52,377 nucleotides of DNA. Source: an uncultured Prevotellaceae bacterium (GTDB lineage: Bacteria > Bacteroidota > Bacteroidia > Bacteroidales > Bacteroidaceae). The stretch spans positions 1 to 52,377 of the forward strand of contig ONDH01000017.1 in assembly GCA_900316505.1 (NCBI GenBank), in the 5' to 3' direction. Positions 23,674 to 33,899 of this stretch are shown here, piece by piece (within the stretch, counting starts at the first letter, position 1; every line of letters starts with the position of its first letter). The position numbers were made by a program, and so were the translations under genes. The notes under the pieces were generated by a model. It saw nothing but the letters and a program-made list of their open reading frames with translations. It was not told the origin of the DNA and did not search any database.

Positions 23674-25209
23674 ATGAGTAAACAGTATATCATACCACCG
23701 ACGCTGGAACAGCGGACACATCTGCGCAAGGCACTGAAAGCATTTGTGCAGACGCAGCATCTGTGTCCCCCTGTCTCGCTCAAGCAGTTGGAACAGTTGG
23801 CAGATGCCTTCTGCAGTGGGCATGAAGAGTGTGTGGATATGCGTCCGTGGCTGATGGTGGAAATTCATAACCAGATCTGGCTGCCCATCGTAGCAGGCGT
23901 TCCTCACGAGCGGCGACTCCTTATGTTGCCCCAATGCTTGAGTAGATATGGGCAGTGTCAGGCTGAATATGATGAATACGGACTGCTTTGCCATCGTTGC
24001 GGTCGGTGTCACATTCCCAACCTGCAGGATAAGGCAGAGCAGCTGGGAGGTCTCAGCATCGTGGCAGAGGGCTTCACACAGGTCATCGAACTCATTGAGA
24101 ACCGTGTGGTCGATGCCGTCATCGGTGTGAGTTGTCTCGATTCTCTCGAAAAAGCCTTCCCCCTGCTTGTGCGCCATGCAGTGCCCGGGTTGGCAATAGC
24201 CCTCAACGACTCAGGTTGTCGCGACACCCATGTCGATACCGACTATGTGGAAGAAATGCTGTCCCTGCTGAGCGATGAGGTCACCCCCACTTTCCTCGAC
24301 CACGATGCCATCCATCAACAGGTCAGCCGTTGGTTCACACGCCCCGAACTGGAGCAGCTCATGCAACCAGCCTCCGACCCCACACAGCAGATATGCCTCG
24401 ACTGGATGAGTGGCGAAGGCAAGCGTTGGCGTCCCTTCCTCCTCTCAGCCGTGTGGCAGGCACTCACAGGCAAGACCACCATGCCGAACGATGTGCACCG
24501 TGCAGCAGTGGCAGTGGAGTGTTTCCACAAAGCCTCGCTCATTCACGACGATGTGGAAGACAGCGACCGCACGCGCTACGGACAGCCCACCATCAATGCC
24601 CTCTATGGCGACGCCTTTGCCATCAATGTGGGCGATGCCCTCTTAGGTCAGGGCTACCGTATATTGGCACAGAGCAACAATGCCGAACTCCAGCGCCTCA
24701 TAGCCGATGCCCATGTCAAGCTATGCCGTGGGCAAGGCGAAGAACTCATGTGGAACAACACCCCCGTCACCATGGACTATGTGATGGACATCTTCCGCCA
24801 CAAGACAGTGCCCGCCTTCGAAGTGTCGCTCATGCTTGGACTGAGCTGCACAGGCAACTTCATCCACCTCCGTCCCATACTCCAGACCTATTCAGACGCA
24901 CTCGGCATTGCCTACCAATTGAAAGACGACCTCGAAGACTTTGTGCAGGACAAGAGACAACCCTCAACCCTCAACTCTCAACCCTCAACTCTCAATTGTC
25001 AATTGTCAACTGTCACCTCTCAACGCCCCACCGCCGTGCTGGCATTGCAGACCGAGCACCCCACATGGAGCGATGAAGACGTGCTGGCAGAACTGCAACG
25101 GCTCACCGACTTGCACCATCAGCAAGCCCTCGACGCCCTCAACGGGTTGGATCAACTGGAACTCAAACGCCTACTCTATCAGGTGACGGAGAAAATTATG
25201 CAGAATTAG
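23674..25209 (+). CDS. DUF116-polyprenyl diphosphate synthase fusion
   Basis: A 511-residue protein in two parts. Residues 1-195 match DUF116: LMLPQCLSR, then the Cys-rich LLCHRCGRCHIPNLQDKAEQ and AVIGVSCLDSLEKA. From about residue 215 it is an E-family isoprenyl diphosphate synthase that joins isopentenyl units onto allylic diphosphates. The first aspartate-rich motif is D292-D293-x-x-D296 in LIHDDVEDSD and the second is D418-D419-x-x-D422 in LKDDLEDF. Both are intact. Straight after the second motif, residues 430-451 are an in-frame heptamer insert (QPSTLNSQPSTLNCQLST). The Cys of the DUF116 part may bind a metal or cluster. Chain length of the product is not predictable here. Confidence 0.85.
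   Translation: MSKQYIIPPTLEQRTHLRKALKAFVQTQHLCPPVSLKQLEQLADAFCSGHEECVDMRPWLMVEIHNQIWLPIVAGVPHERRLLMLPQCLSRYGQCQAEYDEYGLLCHRCGRCHIPNLQDKAEQLGGLSIVAEGFTQVIELIENRVVDAVIGVSCLDSLEKAFPLLVRHAVPGLAIALNDSGCRDTHVDTDYVEEMLSLLSDEVTPTFLDHDAIHQQVSRWFTRPELEQLMQPASDPTQQICLDWMSGEGKRWRPFLLSAVWQALTGKTTMPNDVHRAAVAVECFHKASLIHDDVEDSDRTRYGQPTINALYGDAFAINVGDALLGQGYRILAQSNNAELQRLIADAHVKLCRGQGEELMWNNTPVTMDYVMDIFRHKTVPAFEVSLMLGLSCTGNFIHLRPILQTYSDALGIAYQLKDDLEDFVQDKRQPSTLNSQPSTLNCQLSTVTSQRPTAVLALQTEHPTWSDEDVLAELQRLTDLHHQQALDALNGLDQLELKRLLYQVTEKIMQN
24961..25025 (+). repeat. In-frame heptamer insert in the polyprenyl synthase
   Basis: About nine units of TCAACCC, TCAACTC, TCAATTG and TCAACTG. They encode a repeated STLNSQP/STLNCQL peptide just downstream of the second aspartate-rich motif. 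Confidence 0.9.
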
Positions 25210-25235
25210 GGTTAAGTTTAAAGAATGGAGCAGAC

Positions 25236-25918
25236 ATGAAGACGCCACTACTATATCAAGTATATCAAGCGTTGCGCAGAGGCTGGCGACGCATCACACC
25301 CGAGGCACGGCAGGCAGTTCGGGCATTCGTCGCATCGCAAAACACGGCACGCGGCTACATCAATGCTGGAGGACACCCCGATGCCTACTATCAGCAGTTT
25401 GGCGAAGTGTTGGAGGCAGTGTTCACACCCTCCCGACTGCTCACCATGCAGCCTCGCCTCACCGTGCAAGAGAGTCAGGGGAAAGACACCGTCTATGGAC
25501 AATTCTTCCGATTCTTAGAGGGGGGTGAGGAGTTAGGAGTTAGGAGTGAGGAGTTAGGAGTTAGGAGTGACACCACGACCAATGCGTTGTGTTGCCTTCT
25601 TGCCATGCAGCATCAGACTGGCACGTTGCTCGATGTCACCCAAGTCCACACGCTTCAGCAGCGTCAAGACGACACTGGCGGATTCCGAGCCACCGAACAG
25701 GCACCCATTCCCGACCTGCTGAGCACCGCCGTAGCCCTTTTCACCCTTCGCCTCGTAGGGGCAAAAGCCAGCGATGCCACCCCCTTTGTCCAAGCCCATT
25801 GGTTGGACAATGGCGGTTTCGCCCCCACACTCTACGATGACTACAGCGATGTGGAATATGTGTTTTATGGATTATTAGCCTTGGGCTCCACCGAGCCAAG
25901 ACGAAAAGTTGAATACTT

Positions 25919-25922
<4 letters not shown>
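25236..25922 (+). CDS. Prenyltransferase/cyclase-like alpha-alpha barrel protein, small
   Basis: A 228-residue protein with the repeats of prenyltransferase beta subunits and terpene cyclases (LQQRQDDTGGFRATEQ; HWLDNGGFAPTLYDDYSDVEY), each a helix pair ending in GGF. It is too short to form a full (alpha/alpha)6 barrel and has no DxDD motif. Residues 96-112 (GGEELGVRSEELGVRS) come from a GAGTTAG heptamer insert. Its stop overlaps the start of the next, longer cyclase (ATGA), so the two are translationally coupled and may form one complex. It could be a partner subunit or half of a split enzyme. Confidence 0.65.
25525..25571 (+). repeat. In-frame GAGTTAG heptamer insert
   Basis: Six units of GAGTTAG/GAGTGAG. 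The frame used reads GEELGVRS twice. The same unit makes the hairpin at 15911-15996 outside genes. Confidence 0.88.
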
Positions 25923-27636
<1,714 letters not shown>

Positions 27637-27640
<4 letters not shown>

Positions 27641-29088
27641 ACAAACAGAAACTCACATACCTCACCATAGGTGTCATAGTCTTTTACATATGCCTGCTCG
27701 TCGCATGGCATCTCTACGACCCTACAGCCCACTTCACGGAGTTGCAGCCGGGAGCCGACCATCGTCCTGCAGGTCATGTCCGTAAAGCTGACGATGTGCT
27801 GATAGGTGAGTTCTTCATGCAGGACAGTTCTCACCCCTCAACTCTAAACTCTAAGCCCTCAGCCCTCAAAGGCGAATGGTCATGTTTTCGCAATATCCAT
27901 CGTGACAATCAGACCACCCTTACACCTGCCATGAAATGGGTGGAGGGTGACATGAAGGAAATGTGGTCGGTGGAGACAGGAGAAGGTCATGCAGCCCCCG
28001 TCATCTCAGAAGGGAGAGTCTATGTGCTCGACTATGATGAGCAGTTGAACTCTGATGCCCTGCGGTGTTTTGACCTCCAGACAGGCAAACAGCTGTGGCG
28101 ACGCTGGTACCGTGTGCCTATGAAACGCAACCATGGTTTCTCACGCACCATCCCTGCGGTTAGCCAAGGTTTGGTTGTCACCATAGGTCCCGAAGGACAC
28201 GTCATGTGCTGTGACAAGACCACAGGCGAGATGCGATGGAGCATTGACATGAAGAAACGGTTCGGCACAGAGATACCTTTCTGGTACACAGGACAGTGTC
28301 CCCTCATCCAAGGCGACGAGTTGGTGCTTGCCCCTGCAGGCAAAGACACCCTCATGGTCGGCATCGATCTCCAGACGGGTAGCACACTGTGGGGTACACC
28401 CAACACGGTTGGCTTCAAGATGTCTCATTCCTCCGTCATGCCCATGATCTTAGGAGGTGTGCAAACCTATGTCTATATAGGCGTAGGTGGTGTGTGTGGT
28501 GTATCTGCAGAAGGCGGCAATCGGGGACAGCTGCTTTGGAACGCCACTGCCTGGCAACCCTCCGTCGTGGCACCCTCCCCATTGCAGATTTCCTCCAATC
28601 AGATATTCCTTGTAGCAGGTTATGGAGCTGGGGGAGCATTGCTGCAAGTGGACAGGCAGGGGACGACGTGGACAGCCAGCATACGTGACAGTTACAAAGC
28701 CAGTGAGGGAATGTCGAGCGAACAGCAGACTCCCATCAACTATCAAGGCTCCCTCATCACCATCCTTCCGAAAGACGGTGGTGGCATGCGTGAACGTCTT
28801 GCCATGTACCGTCCAGACGACTTGCACCATCCTGTATGGACATCAGCCGCCGACGAACGTTTCGGACTGGGTCCCTACTTGGTGATTGACGACCGTCTCT
28901 TTGCCTTCAAGGAGGACGGTGAACTGTATGTCTATCAGCTGCACCCATCTTCCATGATCTTGCTCCACAAGCAGAGGGTGATGGAGGAAGGTGTGGACGC
29001 GTGGGGACCTATGGCATATGCCGATGGCATGTTGCTGCTGAGAGATTCCAAAACCATCAAATGTTTGAAAATAGCAACAAATAATTAA
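27637..29088 (+). CDS. PQQ-like beta-propeller protein 1, membrane-anchored
   Basis: A 483-residue protein starting MNKQKLTYLTIGVIV; its ATG overlaps the cyclase stop (ATGA). One N-terminal membrane helix (residues 7-26) is followed by a short linker with a heptamer insert (HPSTLNSKPSALKG) and then a beta-propeller of PQQ-type blades (RVYVLDYD..., RCFDLQTGKQLWRRWY, CCDKTTGEMRWSIDMK, GIDLQTGSTLW). The pattern is that of BamB-like and planctomycete-type propellers. No residues typical of true PQQ dehydrogenases (disulphide ring, catalytic Asp/Glu with calcium) are evident. It should lie outside the membrane facing the periplasm. Confidence 0.78.
27832..27869 (+). repeat. In-frame heptamer insert in beta-propeller protein 1
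   Basis: TCAACTC, TAAACTC, TAAGCCC and TCAGCCC units in the linker after the membrane helix. Confidence 0.85.
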
Positions 29089-29093
29089 AAGAT

Positions 29094-30101
29094 ATGGACA
29101 GGCGTAACTTTTTGAAAATATCTGGTTCATTGGTTGTGGGGGGAGTGATACTCTCCGTGGTGGGACGTGGCATGTGGAACATGTTCAAACGACCCGACAA
29201 ACTCTTCTACGACTCCAAGCGGGCAAAGGGGACAGAACTGCTGAAGGAAGATGCCGATTTTGTGTCACCCTATCGTCGTGTGTATGGTTTTCTTGCACCC
29301 GATGAGATTTGTGCCATGGAGGTGGAAGGAGGCAGCATATACATTGCTACGCCAAATAATATCTATGTGTATGGGCTGAGTGGAGAACTGCAGACGAACT
29401 TTTCCACCCCCAGCGACGTTCGCGACATGGCTGTGCACGACGGACATGTTTATGCGCTGTTTCCTACGCGCATTGAAGTGTATGACCGTCAGGGCGACAT
29501 GACACAGGCGTGGGATGCATGCAGTGAGGATTCTGACTACTGTTCGTTGGCAGTGTGTGGTGAGGGTGTGTTTGTGACTGATGCAGCCAACAAGCACATC
29601 TGCCAGTACCGTCTTGACGGCACCATGGCACGTTTCATCGAAAGTCCCCAAGGGTTCATCGTGCCCAGCTATTGTTTTGGCATCACCTATATGGATGGCA
29701 TCATCTATTGTTCCAATCCGGGACGCCATCGGGTGGAGAGTTACAGCACCGAAGGTGAGTATCTGGCTGCGTTTGGCAAGTCGGGCGCACAGGCAGGTGC
29801 ATTCAGCGGATGTTGCAACCCAGCTATTCTGACGCCCTCGAACAATGGGGAACTGTTGACGTCGGAGAAAGGCATTCCACGCATCAGTTGCTACAGTACA
29901 GATGGAGCGTTCCGCAGTGTGTTGCTGGACAGCAAGGCTTTAGGTCGTGGACATGCAGCCTACGATGTGCGTGTGATGAAAGACAAGCTGATTGTGACGG
30001 GTGGAGACAAGGTGTCGGTGTATCAGTACGACAAGCGTCTGAGTCAGCAGACGGAGTGTGGACGCTGTGAGGTGGATTGTCCGCTGAAAATTGAAAGTTA
30101 A
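29094..30101 (+). CDS. Tat-signal beta-propeller protein 2
   Basis: A 335-residue protein. The N-terminus MDRRNFLKISGSLVVGG is a twin-arginine signal (RRxFLK), so it is probably folded in the cytoplasm before export. The body consists of NHL/PQQ-like blades (IYIATPNNIYVYG, HVYALFPTRIEVYDRQG, GIPRISCYSTDG). The C-terminal tail, ECGRCEVDCPLK, has three Cys of a CxxCxxxCP ferredoxin motif. It closely resembles the first cluster of the next gene (CGRCETDC). It may contribute ligands to a cluster shared with that ferredoxin, or be a remnant of it. Confidence 0.75.
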   Translation: MDRRNFLKISGSLVVGGVILSVVGRGMWNMFKRPDKLFYDSKRAKGTELLKEDADFVSPYRRVYGFLAPDEICAMEVEGGSIYIATPNNIYVYGLSGELQTNFSTPSDVRDMAVHDGHVYALFPTRIEVYDRQGDMTQAWDACSEDSDYCSLAVCGEGVFVTDAANKHICQYRLDGTMARFIESPQGFIVPSYCFGITYMDGIIYCSNPGRHRVESYSTEGEYLAAFGKSGAQAGAFSGCCNPAILTPSNNGELLTSEKGIPRISCYSTDGAFRSVLLDSKALGRGHAAYDVRVMKDKLIVTGGDKVSVYQYDKRLSQQTECGRCEVDCPLKIES

Positions 30102-30115
30102 AAATTAAAAACTAA

Positions 30116-30255
30116 ACTTTAGGAAGTGACGAAGTTAACGACGATATCTAGCAGTGAGAAAACCATCAGCATGACAAACGTCGATAACTTCGAGCGAAGC
30201 GATAGCTTCTATAACTTCGATAACTTCAAAGAAGTTGAGCACTTGCGAAACTTTT
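30116..30255. repeat. Dispersed 140-bp repeat, copy 1
   Basis: Contains GGAAGTGACGAAGTTAACG, CAGCATGACAAACGTCGATA and ACTTCGAGCGAAGCGATA, and ends AAGTTGAGCACTTGCGAAAC. The second copy is at 36285-36442. A short piece of its end (AAGTTGAGCACTTACGAAAG) is also at 18507-18530. It is rich in small inverted repeats (TTCGAGCGAAGCGA), like bacterial intergenic palindromic elements. Confidence 0.8.
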
Positions 30256-30277
30256 AACTTTTAACTCTTAACTCTTA
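30249..30277. repeat. TTTAACT/CTTAACT heptamers
   Basis: Four 7-base units directly before the start of the Tat ferredoxin gene. Confidence 0.8.
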
Positions 30278-30280
30278 AAA

Positions 30281-30856
30281 ATGATGGATAAGGGAAAAAT
30301 GAAAAGTCCAATGGATCGCAGGGATTTCCTGCGCACGTGCAGCGCAGTGGTGGCTGGTGGTGTGGCATTGGCATCAGGCGGGTTGCTTGCAGCAAGGGCG
30401 AGCACAAAAGAAGGGGAGGTCTTTTGGCAGATTGACCCATACAAGTGCACCCAGTGTGGCCGTTGTGAGACAGATTGCGTGTTGACGGTCTCTGCTGTCA
30501 AGTGTTTCCATGCCAACAAGGTGTGTGGCTACTGTGACCTCTGTGGCGGCTACTACCGTCCAAATGTGAAGGAACTGAACACTGCCGCAGAAAACATGAT
30601 GTGCCCCACGGGTGCCATCAGCCGTGAATTTGTGGAGGAGCCTTATTTCGAATATACTATCGACGAGGTACTTTGCACGGGATGTGGCAAATGTGTGAAG
30701 GGATGCACGTCGTTTGGTAACGGCTCTCTTTTCCTGCAGATAGACCAAGAGAGGTGCCAGCAGTGTAATGAGTGTGCCATTGCAAGAGTGTGTCCTTCTG
30801 ATGCCATTCAGCGTGTGTCGGATGATAATGCTTACAAACTGAAAGACCATGCGTAA
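30281..30856 (+). CDS. Tat-exported four-cluster ferredoxin, NapG-like
   Basis: A 191-residue protein with a twin-arginine signal (MDRRDFLRTCSAVVAGG) and four Cys groups that fit four [4Fe-4S] clusters: CTQCGRCETDC, the CGYCDLCGG...MMCP region, CTGCGKCVKGC, and CQQCNECAIARVCP. This matches NapG-type periplasmic ferredoxins, which pass electrons from a membrane partner. Its last eight bases overlap the NapH-like gene, so the two are co-translated and should form a NapGH-like unit. Starts at 30281, 30284 or 30299 are all possible; the Tat motif is kept in each. Confidence 0.82.
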   Translation: MMDKGKMKSPMDRRDFLRTCSAVVAGGVALASGGLLAARASTKEGEVFWQIDPYKCTQCGRCETDCVLTVSAVKCFHANKVCGYCDLCGGYYRPNVKELNTAAENMMCPTGAISREFVEEPYFEYTIDEVLCTGCGKCVKGCTSFGNGSLFLQIDQERCQQCNECAIARVCPSDAIQRVSDDNAYKLKDHA

Positions 30857-32123
30857 GTTTTTTGCTATATTCTTGGGAACCTTGTGCTGTGGCAAGTCTT
30901 TGGCTGTGGCACGGTTCCCCAAGCCTGATTTCACGTCGGGTTATCAATATCCTGACATCGTGCATGGTGCTCCCTATGAGTTGCTGTGGAATGTGCTCGA
31001 TGTGGTGCTGCTTTGCGGCATGATGATGCTGGTGGTTTGGGCTGCCTACAGGAAACGCAGACGTGCTGTCATCTGGTCGATGTCGGCGGTGTCAGTCCTG
31101 TACTTTGGCTTTTTCCGCAGTGGTTGTGTATGCAGCGTGGGGTCTATCCAGAATGTGGTGACGGCAGCCGTCGATTCGAATTATCATTTGCCTTGGTATG
31201 TGCTTTTAGTATTTCTCCTGCCCATCGTGTTTGCCTTGCTTTTTGGCAGGGTGTTCTGTGCGGGTGTGTGTCCGTTGGGAGCATTGCAGGAGTTGGTGAA
31301 TGTGAGGAACTTCCGTCTGTCACGTGCTGTATCTGCTACGTTGTCAGTGATTCCTTGGATTTATCTGGCGTTCACCATTCTCTATGCTGCCACTCGCAGT
31401 CAGTTCCTTGTCTGCCGCTTAGACCCCTTTATCGGCATTTTCCGACTGGGGGGCGACTTGGGTGTGATGAGTTTTGGCATCGTGCTATTGGTCATGTCAG
31501 TCTTTGTGGGTCGTCCGTTCTGTCAGTTCCTATGTCCTTACGGTGCCCTGCTGAGTGTGTTCAGCGCTTTGTCGTGGAAGAAATTGGAAATAACAAAGAA
31601 AGGGTGCATCAATTGTGCACTCTGTGGAGTGTCGTGTCCGGTCGATGCCATTCGTCCCCCTCAACGGAGCAAGACAAAGGAAATGCGTAGGAAGGGGGTG
31701 AACCGTGTGATTTTGTTTACTGTGCTGCTGCCTGTGCTGACTGTGGCAGGGGGCTGGCTGGTGAGTGGTCAGAGTGACGCTCTGAGCCTTGCACACAAGG
31801 ATGTGTATCTGTATGAGCAGCTCCTTCGACAAGAGGCTAATCCCGACATGGAGGAGCCGCTGGAGGTGGAGACTTTCCATGCCCTGGGTGGCAATATGGA
31901 GGAACTGAAGGAAAAAGTGGAGGGGATACGTGAGGAATACAAGACCTACGCTTGGCTGGCTGGTGCACTGATTGGGTTTGTGATTGGATTCAAACTGCTG
32001 AAACTGTCGCTCAAGCGTGGTCGTAAGACGTATGAAATCGACATGGCACGCTGCACGGTGTGTGGAAAGTGCTTTAATTATTGTCCTCAAAATCTTAAGA
32101 AAGATGAGAAAACTATATCGTAA
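30849..32123 (+). CDS. NapH/NosR-like membrane iron-sulphur protein
   Basis: A 424-residue polytopic protein. It shows five or six membrane helices, the paired motifs FCAGVCPLGALQE and FCQFLCPYGALLSVF of the NapH/NosR/CcoG group, then an internal ferredoxin motif CINCALCGVSCP and a second, C-terminal one, CTVCGKCFNYCP. NapH oxidises quinol and hands electrons to NapG; NosR does similar work. The helix near the C-terminus puts the last cluster on the inner face, next to the NuoEFG-like proteins, if my topology is right. No nitrate or nitrous oxide reductase is encoded in the window, so the acceptor is different. Confidence 0.8.
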   Translation: MRKFFAIFLGTLCCGKSLAVARFPKPDFTSGYQYPDIVHGAPYELLWNVLDVVLLCGMMMLVVWAAYRKRRRAVIWSMSAVSVLYFGFFRSGCVCSVGSIQNVVTAAVDSNYHLPWYVLLVFLLPIVFALLFGRVFCAGVCPLGALQELVNVRNFRLSRAVSATLSVIPWIYLAFTILYAATRSQFLVCRLDPFIGIFRLGGDLGVMSFGIVLLVMSVFVGRPFCQFLCPYGALLSVFSALSWKKLEITKKGCINCALCGVSCPVDAIRPPQRSKTKEMRRKGVNRVILFTVLLPVLTVAGGWLVSGQSDALSLAHKDVYLYEQLLRQEANPDMEEPLEVETFHALGGNMEELKEKVEGIREEYKTYAWLAGALIGFVIGFKLLKLSLKRGRKTYEIDMARCTVCGKCFNYCPQNLKKDEKTIS

Positions 32124-33864
32124 CATTTCTGTGGTCACGACCGTCTTCATGCTGGTGCTGGCGGTCATGTTGGGTGTGAGTTATTATCAGATGCAGCAGG
32201 TGTCGCCGCTGGAGACGGGGGTGATGGAAACCTTGAAGGAACTGAATGAAACCAATGGCGACAATGAGTTGTTGGGGCAGCAGATTCGAGAATTGGATTT
32301 GCTTTCTCGCAAGGCTTATTTCGTGAAGGAAGGTCAACTGAAGGTAGGGCTTTATCTGCTGCTGGGCATGGCGGCGGTGCTGGCAGTGTGTCTGAACCTC
32401 TATTTCAAAGAGACTAAAAACTTACCTGAGAAGGAATTTGACCCCATCGATGAGTGGATGATCAAGAGCCGTGCACGGAAATACATCGCTTGGGCTGCTG
32501 TGGTTGCCCTGCTGGTGGGCATTGGTTTTGTGGGATTTCAGCATGTGGATTTTAAAGGATTGTTGGCACGATCTTCTGGAGAGCTAGGAAGTGCATCAGA
32601 CACATTGGCTGCACAGGATTCCCTCATTCCCCAACTGTCAACTGTCAACTCTCAACTGTCAACTGACAGTGTGAAGGGGGAAGAGGTGGATTCTGCTGAG
32701 GTGGATGACGGCATGCCTGAACTCAAGATTGCTTCGAGGGCTTTCAGAGGCAACAATTCCAGTGCCACCTCGTCAGCAAGAGGCATTGCCACTTCATGGA
32801 ATCTGTCTGCCAAGAAAAACATCCTCTGGCAGTCTTCCATTCCGAAACATGGCTATAACTCTCCAGTCATCACGGGCAGGAATGTCTTCATCACGGGAGC
32901 GGACGCGAAGGCGCGTGAACTCTATTGCTATGATGTGTGGACGGGTGAACTGAAATGGACGGTGAAGGCTGACGGCATAGCTGGGTCGCCAGGCAGTATG
33001 CCTAAGGTGAATGCCGACACAGGACTGGCTGCGAGCACGGTGGCGACCAATGGCGAGGTGGTGTGTGCCATCTTTGCCACAGGCGATGTGATTGGTGCCG
33101 ACATGGAGGGTAAGCGTCTGTGGGCGAAGAACATCGGGCTGCCCGACAACCATTATGGCTATGCCTCGTCGCCAGTGATGTATGGCAACACGCTCATCAT
33201 TCAGTACCAGAACAATTCCAATGCGCAGATTCTTGCACTCAATGCAAAGACAGGTGCTACCGTGTGGAGCAAGAAGGGAAATGACAAGATTGCATGGAGC
33301 TCACCCATCATTGCCACCTTGGGCGGCAAGTCGGCGCTGGTGGTGATGGGCAATCCTGCCATCACTGCCTATAACCCTAACAATGGTGCGGAAATGTGGA
33401 GAGTGGAGTGCATGAGCGGAGAAGTAGGATCAAGTCCGGCAAGTGCTGGAGGCGTGGTGTTTGGTGCCAGCGAATATGCCAAGTGTGTTGCCATTGACGG
33501 AGCCACTGGTGAGACATTGTGGGAGGCGAGTGATTACCTGCCTGAATGCTCCAGTCTGGCTGCCACGAAAGACCTTGTGTTCTGTGCCACCAGCTACGGC
33601 ATGGTATGTGCTTACGACACAAAGACTGGGGAGGTGAAGAAAGAGCATGACCTGACGACTCCCTTCTATTCATCACCAGTGGTGGTGGACGGGAAGGTGT
33701 ATCTGTTCAGCAACAGCGGTAAGGTGTATATCTTCTCGGCAAGCACGTTCGACCTGATTACAGCTTTTGAAACGGGAGAGAAGACGTTTGCCACGCCTGC
33801 CTTCACCGATGGCATGATGATTGTGAGAACGGACAAGTCACTTTATTGTGTGAAAAAGAATTAA
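32104..33864 (+). CDS. PQQ-like beta-propeller protein 3, membrane-anchored
   Basis: A 586-residue protein starting MRKLYRNISVV inside the end of the NapH-like gene (20-base overlap); upstream in-frame starts would lie deep in that gene. Three membrane helices (about residues 7-27, 78-97 and 117-136) flank a short coiled segment, then a linker with a heptamer insert (QLSTVNSQLST) and a propeller from about residue 225 (ARELYCYDVWTGELKWTVKA, ILALNAKTGATVWSKKG, CVAIDGATGETLWEA, VCAYDTKTGEVKKEHD). The overlap and order suggest close work with the NapGH-like pair. Confidence 0.78.
   Translation: MRKLYRNISVVTTVFMLVLAVMLGVSYYQMQQVSPLETGVMETLKELNETNGDNELLGQQIRELDLLSRKAYFVKEGQLKVGLYLLLGMAAVLAVCLNLYFKETKNLPEKEFDPIDEWMIKSRARKYIAWAAVVALLVGIGFVGFQHVDFKGLLARSSGELGSASDTLAAQDSLIPQLSTVNSQLSTDSVKGEEVDSAEVDDGMPELKIASRAFRGNNSSATSSARGIATSWNLSAKKNILWQSSIPKHGYNSPVITGRNVFITGADAKARELYCYDVWTGELKWTVKADGIAGSPGSMPKVNADTGLAASTVATNGEVVCAIFATGDVIGADMEGKRLWAKNIGLPDNHYGYASSPVMYGNTLIIQYQNNSNAQILALNAKTGATVWSKKGNDKIAWSSPIIATLGGKSALVVMGNPAITAYNPNNGAEMWRVECMSGEVGSSPASAGGVVFGASEYAKCVAIDGATGETLWEASDYLPECSSLAATKDLVFCATSYGMVCAYDTKTGEVKKEHDLTTPFYSSPVVVDGKVYLFSNSGKVYIFSASTFDLITAFETGEKTFATPAFTDGMMIVRTDKSLYCVKKN
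32632..32668 (+). repeat. In-frame heptamer insert in beta-propeller protein 3
   Basis: TCAACTG/TCAACTC units encoding QLSTVNSQLST in the linker between membrane helices and propeller. Confidence 0.88.
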
Positions 33865-33899
33865 CCAGTTCACGCTTTAGGACGATAGATATAAGATAT

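Noticed and set aside
30281..32123. Periplasmic nitrate or nitrous oxide reductase locus
   Set aside because: NapGH/NosR-like parts are present but there is no NapA, NapB or NosZ in the window.
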